A DNA stretch of 5,861 bases, taken from the NCBI GenBank assembly GCA_009699025.1, contig WLOZ01000136.1:1-5861 (forward strand), given 5' to 3'. A program made the position numbers and the translations under genes. The notes beneath the pieces are model-generated. The model made no database searches and was not told the origin of the DNA. It saw only the letters and a program-made list of their open reading frames with translations. Source of the DNA: Actinomycetota bacterium (GTDB lineage Bacteria; Actinomycetota; Actinomycetes; S36-B12; CAIYMF01). Of the stretch, positions 1 to 5,528 are shown piece by piece (position 1 is the stretch's first letter; every line of letters starts with the position of its first letter).

Positions 1-924
1 CTCATGACCGCTCTCCTCGTTGTCAACTCGGTGGTGCGATGGGGATTGCCCACGGGGTTCGCCGCTGGAGTGGTGGGCAGCACCTCCGTGGCGCTCATCG
101 TGCTCACGTTCACCCGACTCGGCCGCTTTCACCGACTCCCGTGGAACGGCGCGATGTACGTGCTATTGCTGCTTGTTCCAGCACCGGCCGGAGTGGCGAC
201 TGTGGAGGCGTTGTCGGGGCAGGACGAGGTGGCGTCGGTGAACGTCCTGCTGGCAGTGGGAGTGCCCATCGCCCTCCTGATCGGCGCGGCGGCCAACACG
301 CTCGTCGTCGATCGGCAGGCTACTCTCCGCGGCTTGCGTGAGCGAATCGCCGAACCCGTCTGGGATGCACACCTCGGCGAGCTACACCGGCGGCGGGTCG
401 AGTCCGACGCTGCGTCCTTCCTGCACAACTCCGTGCAGTCGCGTCTCGCGGCCGCGTCGTTGCAACTCGAACTGGCTTCGAGACAGGGCGATGAGGCGCG
501 TGCCGCCGACGCGCTGCATCAGGCGCGCGCCACGCTGGAGATGGCAGCAGCCGCACACTCCACACCTATCGGCTCGCCACCACGTGAGCGACTCGACGAA
601 CTCGCGGTCGCGTGGGAAGGAATAGCCGAGGTCACGATCGAGTCGCCCGATGTACTCGAGCCCGAGTCGGCCTGGCGGATGGCTGTTGAGGCGGTGGAGG
701 AGTGCGTGGCCAATGCGGTGCGCCACGGTCACGCCAGCCGGGTGTCGGTGCTGTGCCGACAGAATGCGACAGCCATCGAGATTGATGTTGACGATGACGG
801 GTTCGGGCTCACGGGTGCCGAGGGCGCCGGGCTCGGCAGCGTGTGGATGCGTCAGGTCACCGAGGGCCAGTGGAGTCGCACGGGTTCAGGGATCGGCTCG
901 AGAGTGGCACTGAGCATCCCTATC
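1..924 (+). repeat. Tandem paralogous segment, copy 1 (pairs with 2445-3368)
   Basis: This stretch encodes a protein colinear with that of 2445-3368 without any insertion or deletion, offset by 2444 bases. Protein identity is about 62% overall by hand count and is highest around the phosphoacceptor helix (39 of 45 residues, protein positions 114-158 of copy 1). It marks an old gene duplication within the cluster, not a recent DNA repeat, since the nucleotide sequences have diverged. Confidence 0.85.
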
Positions 925-960
925 GCTGCCGCTGCCGCTGTCGGGTCCCACGATGGCTGA
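1..960 (+). CDS. Sensor histidine kinase, NarL-partner (HisKA_3-like) type, 5' end outside window
   Basis: C-terminal part of a membrane sensor kinase that would autophosphorylate on His and pass the phosphate to a LuxR-type regulator. Numbered from the ATG at position 4: hydrophobic segments at about 1-38, 49-69 and 80-101; a dimerisation/phosphoacceptor helix with the sequence FLHNSVQSRL (His141); then a HATPase_c domain with N-box E233...N237, D-box DDDGFG (263-268) and glycine loop EGAGLG (273-278). The ATG at position 4 is probably not the true start. The reading frame is open to the window edge and this Met aligns with internal Met257 of the paralogous kinase at 1680-3371, so about 256 N-terminal residues are likely missing. 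Residues 1-307 align without gaps to that paralog (about 189 identities by hand count). An 11-residue Ala-rich tail beyond the paralog's end is encoded by a GCTGCC-repeat stretch. Family assignment is firm; the signal is unknown. Confidence 0.88.
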   Translation, partial: LMTALLVVNSVVRWGLPTGFAAGVVGSTSVALIVLTFTRLGRFHRLPWNGAMYVLLLLVPAPAGVATVEALSGQDEVASVNVLLAVGVPIALLIGAAANTLVVDRQATLRGLRERIAEPVWDAHLGELHRRRVESDAASFLHNSVQSRLAAASLQLELASRQGDEARAADALHQARATLEMAAAAHSTPIGSPPRERLDELAVAWEGIAEVTIESPDVLEPESAWRMAVEAVEECVANAVRHGHASRVSVLCRQNATAIEIDVDDDGFGLTGAEGAGLGSVWMRQVTEGQWSRTGSGIGSRVALSIPIAAAAAVGSHDG

Positions 961-977
961 CCTAGGGTTTTCCCTAC
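961..977. promoter_or_regulatory. Dyad box upstream of response regulator (candidate operator)
   Basis: Immediately after the first kinase's TGA stop lies CCTAGGGTTTTCCCTAC, whose core TAGGG-TTTT-CCCTA is a perfect 5+5 inverted repeat. It matches 13 of 17 bases with the box at 3367-3383, which occupies the equivalent place behind the second kinase and has the same dyad centre. It lies 58 bases before the regulator ATG. The symmetry and repeated position suggest a binding site for a dimeric regulator such as the LuxR-type protein encoded next, which is inference. A leftover of the gene duplication, or a weak transcript hairpin, are alternatives. Confidence 0.5.
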
Positions 978-1023
978 CCGTCAGTTGTGGCAGTGCTTCT
1001 CCCCCGACACAGTGGGCCTCATC

Positions 1024-1032
1024 GGAGGGAGG
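1024..1032 (+). promoter_or_regulatory. Ribosome binding site of the response regulator
   Basis: GGAGGGAGG lies 3 bases before the ATG at 1036, with the GGAGG core 7 bases before it. It sets the start at 1036 rather than at the in-frame TTG at 985, which has no comparable site and would add 17 residues in front of the normal first strand of a receiver domain. Confidence 0.8.
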
Positions 1033-1035
1033 CAC

Positions 1036-1680
1036 ATGACCGGAGTACGAGCGCTTGTGGTGGAGAACGACCCCTTCACCCTCACCAGCGTGGTGGGCGC
1101 GCTCGAGTACCAGCGAGTGTCGGTGGTGGCCAGTGCCACCGCCGCCTACGAAGCCCTCGAACTTCAGCGTGAGTACATGCCCGATGTGGCACTGCTCGAC
1201 CTCGACCTCGGCATCGGCCCGACCGGGGTCGACCTTGCCCACGCCCTGCGCATCAGGCAGCCCGAGATCGGCCTCGTCATCTTGTCGACCTACCGCGACC
1301 CGCGGCTCGTCGCGCCCGGAATGGTTGTTCCTCCTCGGGGAACCACGTATCTGAGCAAGGCGGACATCAAGGACTTCTCCCTCATCGTGGCGAGCGTGAT
1401 CTCGGCGGCGCGGAACCCGCTGTCCTCCCGTACCCCTGTGCCTCACTCGCTGCCGCCTCTGAGCGAGGCACAGTTCGACGTGCTGCGCTTCGTGGCAGAT
1501 GGCATGAGCACTCAGGCGATCGCACACGAGCGGCAGGTGAGCGTGAAGGCTGTCGAGCAGACGATCAGCCGCCTGAGCGAGATCCTCGAGGTCCCGCGCG
1601 ACAGCTCCACCAACCAGCGTGTGCAATTGGCTCGCGCCTACCTCGAGCTTGCCGGCAAGATTCCCGAATTGGGGCGCTGA
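1036..1680 (+). CDS. Response regulator, receiver plus LuxR-type HTH (NarL/FixJ family)
   Basis: DNA-binding response regulator of 214 aa, a usual length for this family. The receiver domain covers about residues 4-125: acidic pocket VENDP (Glu10, Asn11, Asp12), probable phosphoacceptor Asp55 in DLDLGIGPTG, switch Ser84 and conserved Lys108 in LSKAD. A linker at about 127-140 leads to a LuxR/GerE helix-turn-helix at about 141-205 with the typical start LSEAQFDVLRFVADGMSTQAIA. The recognition helix has VEQT where many members have TVKxH. Asn11 stands 44 residues before Asp55, the same spacing as CheY Asp13 to Asp57, so one usual Mg-binding Asp appears to be Asn. The stop overlaps the ATG of the following kinase by one base (TGATG), so the two are coupled and it is the obvious partner. 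Start chosen by the strong ribosome site at 1024-1032. Confidence 0.92.
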   Translation: MTGVRALVVENDPFTLTSVVGALEYQRVSVVASATAAYEALELQREYMPDVALLDLDLGIGPTGVDLAHALRIRQPEIGLVILSTYRDPRLVAPGMVVPPRGTTYLSKADIKDFSLIVASVISAARNPLSSRTPVPHSLPPLSEAQFDVLRFVADGMSTQAIAHERQVSVKAVEQTISRLSEILEVPRDSSTNQRVQLARAYLELAGKIPELGR

Positions 1681-3371
1681 TGACCGAGGCTCGCTTCATC
1701 GACCTGCTGGGAAACCCCCGCACCATCGGGCTTGTGGCCTTCCTCCTCAGTATTCCGATTGGACTAATCGCCGCGCTCACTGCCACTCACGACCCCCTTG
1801 CCTCCTCGCGCGAGGTGCTCGCATGGATCGCCATCGGGGTGCTCGCCCAACTGGCGGTGGGTGCTGCTCTTCTGGTCGGCAACCTCCTGCTGGTGTGGCT
1901 CGACGTCACCGGGCACGGCACGCGGGTGGTGACGATCCTTGTTGCCTTCGGTGCTGGAGCTGTCAGAGGGGTGTGCGTCGGGCTGCTACCCGAGGCCTCG
2001 AACTTGCCCACCACCACCACGATCCCAATCCGCATCCTGTCGTCAGCGATCATCTTCGGGCTGTGGCTGCTGATCCTGGGGGCTGCACTGGGCGCCAACG
2101 ACCGCTACCGGGCTGACGTGGGGGCTTTGGTCGAAGAACTGGCTACGCGCGAGTTGCAGCTGCGCATTGTCGATGCCCATCAGGTTTCGATCCACTCGAG
2201 TCATGCGGCTGCCCGCATCGCGGAGTCGACGTCCCCCTTGCAGGCCGCGCTGGGTGCCGAGGTGGCTGCCCCTGACCATGCGCGCACGGCCCGGCTGGTG
2301 CAGGATGCCATCGAAGAGCGGCTGCGCCCCCTGAGCCACCAGTTCTGGTTCGAGCGCGAGCCGCAGATCGAGACCCCATCGACCGCCGGCAGTCTGGTGC
2401 GACGCGTGGTGGGCACGCCCATTCCGTGGCGGCGCGCCATTCCTGTGATGAGCCTGCTACTCGTCGGCAACTCCCTCGTGCGCTGGGGCTGGCCCGCAGG
2501 CTTCTTCAGCGGCCTGGTTGCCAGCGCACTGGTGGCGATCATTGTGATCACCTTCACGAGTCTGGGCAGCTCACATCGACAGCGCTGGAACTCGGTCATG
2601 TACGTGGTGCTCTTCCTTGTCCCCGCCCCTGCAGCGGTGCTCGTGATCGAACACCTCACCGACCAGCCGCAGCGCGCGTCAGTCAACTTCGTTCTGGCAC
2701 TCGGTGTGCCCACCGCCTTCCTACTGGGAGCTGCGGCCACTGTCGTCATCGTTGACCGACGGGCGACGATTCACGATCTTCGCTCACGCATTGCCGAGCC
2801 CACGTGGGATGCGCACCTCGGTGAACTGCACCGTCGGCACGTCGAGTCCGAGGCGGCGTCGTTCCTACACAACACCGTGCAGTCGAGACTGGTCGCTGCC
2901 TCGCTGCAACTGGAGCAGGCCGCGGCCGAGGGCGACCAAGAGCGTGCCGATGGCGCGCTGCAGGAGGTGCGGGAAGTTCTGGAGTTGGCCTCGACGACCG
3001 CGGGCTTTCCTCTGGGCCCTCCCCCGAGTGAGCGCCTGAGTCGGCTGCCTCAGGCGTGGAGGGGAATCGCGACTGTCACGATCGAGGTGCCCGACACTCT
3101 CGAGCCAGACGTGGCGTGGCGCACGGCCTCCGAGGCTGTTGAGGAGTGCGTGACCAATGCGGTGCGCCACGGGCACGCCACCCGTGTTGCTGTGCTGTGC
3201 CACCAGACACCCGACGCCATCGAGATCACCATCGACGACGACGGCAGTGGATCGTGGAACTCGGAAGGCAGCGGATTGGGCCACCACTGGATGGCCCGCG
3301 TGACGGGCGGTCAGTGGAGCATCACTCCGGCACTCACAGGCGCCACCGTGGCAATGCGCATCCCCACGTAG
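1680..3371 (+). CDS. Sensor histidine kinase with two four-helix membrane blocks
   Basis: Complete 563-aa membrane kinase, partner of the regulator whose stop codon its ATG overlaps. Order of parts: first membrane block with hydrophobic stretches near 16-35, 48-74, 83-103 and 118-139; a hydrophilic, helix-prone linker 140-252 containing RLRPLSHQFW (214-223); second membrane block near 253-267, 270-293, 305-325 and 334-358; a phosphoacceptor helix with FLHNTVQSRL (His397); then HATPase_c with N-box E489...N493, D-box DDDGSG (519-524) and glycine loop EGSGLG (529-534). The residue after the phospho-His is Asn, where HisKA_3 kinases usually have Asp or Glu. Almost no extracellular loops are visible, so it probably senses within or at the membrane (inference). 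The segment from residue 257 is a close copy of the kinase at the window's left edge. The signal is unknown. Confidence 0.93.
   Translation: MTEARFIDLLGNPRTIGLVAFLLSIPIGLIAALTATHDPLASSREVLAWIAIGVLAQLAVGAALLVGNLLLVWLDVTGHGTRVVTILVAFGAGAVRGVCVGLLPEASNLPTTTTIPIRILSSAIIFGLWLLILGAALGANDRYRADVGALVEELATRELQLRIVDAHQVSIHSSHAAARIAESTSPLQAALGAEVAAPDHARTARLVQDAIEERLRPLSHQFWFEREPQIETPSTAGSLVRRVVGTPIPWRRAIPVMSLLLVGNSLVRWGWPAGFFSGLVASALVAIIVITFTSLGSSHRQRWNSVMYVVLFLVPAPAAVLVIEHLTDQPQRASVNFVLALGVPTAFLLGAAATVVIVDRRATIHDLRSRIAEPTWDAHLGELHRRHVESEAASFLHNTVQSRLVAASLQLEQAAAEGDQERADGALQEVREVLELASTTAGFPLGPPPSERLSRLPQAWRGIATVTIEVPDTLEPDVAWRTASEAVEECVTNAVRHGHATRVAVLCHQTPDAIEITIDDDGSGSWNSEGSGLGHHWMARVTGGQWSITPALTGATVAMRIPT
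2445..3368 (+). repeat. Tandem paralogous segment, copy 2 (pairs with 1-924)
   Basis: Second copy of the duplicated kinase region, encoding the second membrane block, the phosphoacceptor helix and the ATPase domain of the complete kinase. The similarity probably continues leftwards beyond the window edge in copy 1, so the duplication boundary cannot be seen here. Confidence 0.85.
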
Positions 3372-3383
3372 GGATTTGGCTAC
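3367..3383. promoter_or_regulatory. Dyad box between kinase and exported-protein gene (candidate operator)
   Basis: CGTAGGGATTTGGCTAC overlaps the TAG stop of the kinase and matches the box at 961-977 in 13 of 17 bases. Its outer arms GTAG/CTAC pair perfectly and its dyad centre falls at the same place as in the first box; the inner arms are less symmetric. It ends 77 bases before the preferred start of the following gene, upstream of a possible -10 element at 3419. This suggests that the exported-protein gene is controlled by the neighbouring regulator (inference). Confidence 0.42.
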
Positions 3384-3418
3384 ATGGTGCTTGCCGGGTG
3401 CGATCAATGGGCGCAGGG

Positions 3419-3424
3419 TAGGCA
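3419..3424 (+). promoter_or_regulatory. Possible -10 element for the exported-protein gene
   Basis: TAGGCA in the context GGGTAGGCACC resembles the loose TANNNT -10 of actinobacterial vegetative promoters, although its last base is A. No clear -35 lies at 17 bases spacing, as might be expected of an activator-dependent promoter. Transcription from it would begin near 3431, just past the ATG at 3428, which agrees with use of the later start at 3461. Confidence 0.25.
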
Positions 3425-3450
3425 CCAATGGCTGGTAATCGACGCCGACA

Positions 3451-3458
3451 GGAGAGGG
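3451..3458 (+). promoter_or_regulatory. Ribosome binding site of the exported-protein gene
   Basis: GGAGAGGG lies 2 bases before the ATG at 3461, with the GGAG core 6 bases before it. The alternative in-frame ATG at 3428 has no comparable site and would add 11 residues in front of a well-formed signal peptide. Confidence 0.7.
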
Positions 3459-3460
3459 TA

Positions 3461-4252
3461 ATGAAGAGCGCGCACCGCCGTCGGCACTTCGGCTCCTTTC
3501 GATCTGTCGCCATGCTCTCGGGCATCGCGGTGGCTTCGGGACTACTGGCGCTCGGGGTGCTGTCTGTGACAGCTGATCCATCTCCGCGCACCGGGACCGT
3601 GGTTGGGTCGTGCACGCCCGCCGTGATGGTGGTGCGCAACGCTGAGGACATCACCCTCGAGGTCGAGCCGTTCCACAAGCTTTCGCCGTCAGGGAGCGAG
3701 CATGCACGGCTGTACCCGATGTTGCTCAGCGGGTTTCTTGCGCAGTCGCAGAGCCTCGGTCCTAGTGGAGCGTCGGTGAGCGTGTGTCCTATCGGCAAGG
3801 TGCTCGCCATTGATCCCGTGGGGAATCCCACGGCGCACGACACTATTCGGCCGCTGGCCGAGTCACTGCGACTCGCGGTCGAAGTGAAAGACCCGATGGG
3901 CGTCAGCTACAGCACCGATTACGAGTGGACCATCGAGCGGCGGCTCGCGCTGCTGACGGGTGGCAGTGCGGCGACCACGTCGACGGTCATCGCGTGGGAC
4001 GGCGCGGGCCTCAACCCCTCACTACTCAAGGCCCTGCCTATCACGTTCACCCTCGAGCCCAGCGGCGAGCACTTCGTGCCTGCAAGCACCGACTTCTATG
4101 TGTTCGCCGGGGCTGATGCGACCACTGGACAGTTCTCGACGTTCGTGGCTTTTCAGCAGGAGTTCACCAACGATGGCACGACCTGGTACTCGACGAAGTC
4201 GCTTGACCCCACGGAGATCCCGACCGGAATCCGGGTGGGGGCTCCGCTCTAG
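3461..4252 (+). CDS. Exported or membrane-anchored protein of unknown family
   Basis: A 263-aa protein I do not recognise. The N-terminus is a clear export signal: a basic stretch (HRRRHFGSFR), a hydrophobic core at about 16-36 and a possible signal-peptidase site VTA/DP after residue 38. RRHF loosely recalls a twin-arginine motif, but Sec export or a retained N-terminal anchor are equally possible. The remainder, about 225 residues, is soluble, rich in Ser, Thr and Pro and likely mostly beta, with only two cysteines visible (Cys51 and Cys109) that could form a disulfide outside the cell. No C-terminal membrane helix or LPXTG signal is visible. It follows the kinase by 89 bases behind the dyad box shared with the regulator gene, so it may be a target or accessory of the two-component system; this is inference from position. 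Start chosen by the ribosome site at 3451. Confidence 0.8.
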   Translation: MKSAHRRRHFGSFRSVAMLSGIAVASGLLALGVLSVTADPSPRTGTVVGSCTPAVMVVRNAEDITLEVEPFHKLSPSGSEHARLYPMLLSGFLAQSQSLGPSGASVSVCPIGKVLAIDPVGNPTAHDTIRPLAESLRLAVEVKDPMGVSYSTDYEWTIERRLALLTGGSAATTSTVIAWDGAGLNPSLLKALPITFTLEPSGEHFVPASTDFYVFAGADATTGQFSTFVAFQQEFTNDGTTWYSTKSLDPTEIPTGIRVGAPL

Positions 4253-4303
4253 GGCGGCAGGGTCGGACCGGGCTGGGCTGTGGTCGAAACCGTCACTTCC
4301 TGC

Positions 4304-4339
4304 GGTGCGATTCGGCACGTGAGGGTGTCGCATCGCACC
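4304..4339. terminator. Strong hairpin after the exported-protein gene, probable terminator
   Basis: GGTGCGAT (4304-4311) pairs perfectly with ATCGCACC (4332-4339). After one T/C mismatch the stem continues with 4313-4318 against 4325-4330, six pairs including one G-T, closing a GTGAGG loop. This makes a 14-bp stem with one internal mismatch, starting 52 bases after the stop codon. No T-run follows, which is common for terminators in high-GC actinobacteria but leaves a protein-binding site or leader structure of the next gene as alternatives. Confidence 0.5.
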
Positions 4340-4433
4340 ACAGGTCGGAAAGGGGCGCGGCGATAGTCGGGCCGGTACTGTCGAAGCAACCGCGACAATG
4401 AATGGGCACTCATCCCCACCGCACGCCACCTTC

Positions 4434-4438
4434 AGGAG
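4434..4438 (+). promoter_or_regulatory. Ribosome binding site of the aldo/keto reductase
   Basis: AGGAG lies 7 bases before the ATG at 4446. It favours this start over the in-frame ATG at 4398, whose extra 16 residues (MNGHSSPP...) precede the normal reductase N-terminus and look like untranslated leader. Confidence 0.8.
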
Positions 4439-4445
4439 AGACACC

Positions 4446-5426
4446 ATGCAGCAGCGCACCCTCGGTCAGGGCCTTGTCGTGTCGGCGCAGGGCCTCGGCT
4501 GCATGGGAATGAGCGAGTTCTACGGTGTCTCCGACGACGCCGAGTCGACCCACACGATCCATCGTGCCCTCGACCTCGGCGTGACGATGCTCGATACCGC
4601 CGACATGTATGGCCCCTTCACCAACGAGGCGTTGGTCGGGCGCGCCATCGCTGACCGCCGAGACGCCGTGGTGCTCGCCACGAAGTTCGGAAACGAGCGG
4701 CTCGCCGACGGCACGCGTGTCGGCATCAACGGCAGGCCCGAGTATGTGCGGGCCGCGTGCGATGCCTCGCTGCTTCGACTGGGCGTCGACTACATCGACC
4801 TCTACTACCAGCACCGCATCGACCGCACGGTGCCGCTGGCCGAGACCTGGGGCGCCATGAGCGAGCTGGTCGAGGCCGGCAAGGTGAGGCACCTCGGAAT
4901 CTCTGAGGCGTCGGCCGAGTCGATCCGCACCGCGCACGCGGTGCACCCGATCACGGCGGTGCAGACCGAGTGGTCGCTGTGGACCCGCGACGTCGAGACC
5001 AACGGTGTGCTCGCGGCCGTGCGCGAGCTCGGCATCGGATTTGTGGCCTACTCGCCGCTCGGTCGGGGCTTTCTCACCGGAACGTTCGCTGAGTCGTCGT
5101 GGCTCGAGCCGGGCGACTTCCGCCGCATGAACCCGCGCATGCAGGGAGACAACCTGGCCGCCAACCTCGAACTGGTCGACAGGGTGCGTGTCGTGGCAGC
5201 GGCTAAGGCAGCCACGCCGGCGCAGCTCGCCCTCGCGTGGGTGTTGGCGCAGGGGCCCGATGTGGTGCCGATTCCCGGAACGCGTCGCCTCCACTACCTC
5301 GAGCAGAACATCGCGGCGTGCGACATCGTGCTCACCGACGACGACCTCGCGGCCCTCAATGCTGCCGCCCCCGTCGGCTCGACCGCTGGCGATCGCTACC
5401 CCGACATGAGTCACATCGACGTGTAG
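4446..5426 (+). CDS. Aldo/keto reductase (NADPH-dependent oxidoreductase)
   Basis: A 326-aa cytoplasmic TIM-barrel oxidoreductase, the normal length for the family, that would reduce aldehydes or ketones with NADPH. The N-terminal [12 protein letters not shown] (16-27) is typical of the AKR13-like branch. The catalytic tetrad is complete: Asp50 and Tyr55 in LDTADMYG, Lys80 in LATKFG and His123 in YYQHRID. Further family marks are LGISEAS (150-156), VQTEWSLW (172-179), [11 protein letters not shown] (202-212) and the cofactor-binding segment [14 protein letters not shown] (275-288). The gene has its own ribosome site and stands apart from its neighbours by 193 and 102 bases, so it is probably transcribed alone. 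The substrate cannot be told from the sequence. Similar proteins are often annotated as general stress or aldehyde reductases, and I see no link to the two-component system. Confidence 0.95.
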   Translation: MQQRTLGQGLVVSAQGLGCMGMSEFYGVSDDAESTHTIHRALDLGVTMLDTADMYGPFTNEALVGRAIADRRDAVVLATKFGNERLADGTRVGINGRPEYVRAACDASLLRLGVDYIDLYYQHRIDRTVPLAETWGAMSELVEAGKVRHLGISEASAESIRTAHAVHPITAVQTEWSLWTRDVETNGVLAAVRELGIGFVAYSPLGRGFLTGTFAESSWLEPGDFRRMNPRMQGDNLAANLELVDRVRVVAAAKAATPAQLALAWVLAQGPDVVPIPGTRRLHYLEQNIAACDIVLTDDDLAALNAAAPVGSTAGDRYPDMSHIDV

Positions 5427-5436
5427 AAGGTTCGAT

Positions 5437-5453
5437 CGCCGCCATGTCGGCGG
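5437..5453. terminator. Weak GC hairpin after the aldo/keto reductase
   Basis: CGCCG (5437-5441) can pair with CGGCG (5448-5452) around a 6-base loop, or CCGCC (5439-5443) with GGCGG (5449-5453). It begins 10 bases after the stop codon but has only five base pairs and no T-run, so termination here is uncertain. Confidence 0.25.
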
Positions 5454-5470
5454 GCCTTGCGTGCGCGGGT

Positions 5471-5476
5471 TACCCT
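5471..5476 (+). promoter_or_regulatory. Possible -10 element for the Lgt-like gene
   Basis: TACCCT in GCGGGTTACCCTTGGA fits the TANNNT -10 pattern of actinobacterial vegetative promoters and lies 52 bases before the Lgt-like ATG. No convincing -35 is seen. A small hairpin (CCCGC 5488-5492 with GCGGG 5499-5503) would fall in the leader of the transcript. Confidence 0.3.
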
Positions 5477-5528
5477 TGGATGGCGATCCCGCGCTTGAGC
5501 GGGCCCAACTCAGAGTCAGGAGGGTGAC

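Larger units (their letters stand above)
4253..4445. other. Intergenic region between exported-protein gene and reductase
   Basis: These 193 bases contain the hairpin at 4304-4339 and must hold the reductase promoter, but I find no pair of -35 and -10 elements that I trust. GACAAT at 4394-4399 is the nearest to a -10, without a good -35. No additional small gene with its own ribosome site is evident. Confidence 0.5.

Noticed and set aside
963..976. TAGGG-TTTT-CCCTA as an intrinsic terminator of the first kinase
   Set aside because: The stem has only five base pairs and no T-run follows. The matching dyad behind the second kinase fits a DNA-level site better.
985..1035. Upstream TTG start for the response regulator
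   Set aside because: It has no ribosome site. The strong GGAGGGAGG precedes the ATG at 1036, and the added residues do not belong to a receiver domain.
886..1626. 246-codon open frame on the - strand opposite the response regulator
   Set aside because: It covers the receiver and HTH coding sequence in antisense, has a low-complexity composition (many His, Arg, Gly) and no recognisable motif.
2865..3581. 238-codon open frame on the - strand across the kinase 3' end
   Set aside because: It overlaps the ATPase domain of the kinase and the start of the next gene, and its predicted protein is Arg/Pro-rich without a domain.
3599..3613. Possible lipobox (VGSC, Cys51) in the exported protein, tempting because an Lgt-like gene lies nearby
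   Set aside because: The cysteine is about 13 residues beyond the end of the hydrophobic core, the -2 Gly is atypical, and a normal signal-peptidase site is available earlier.
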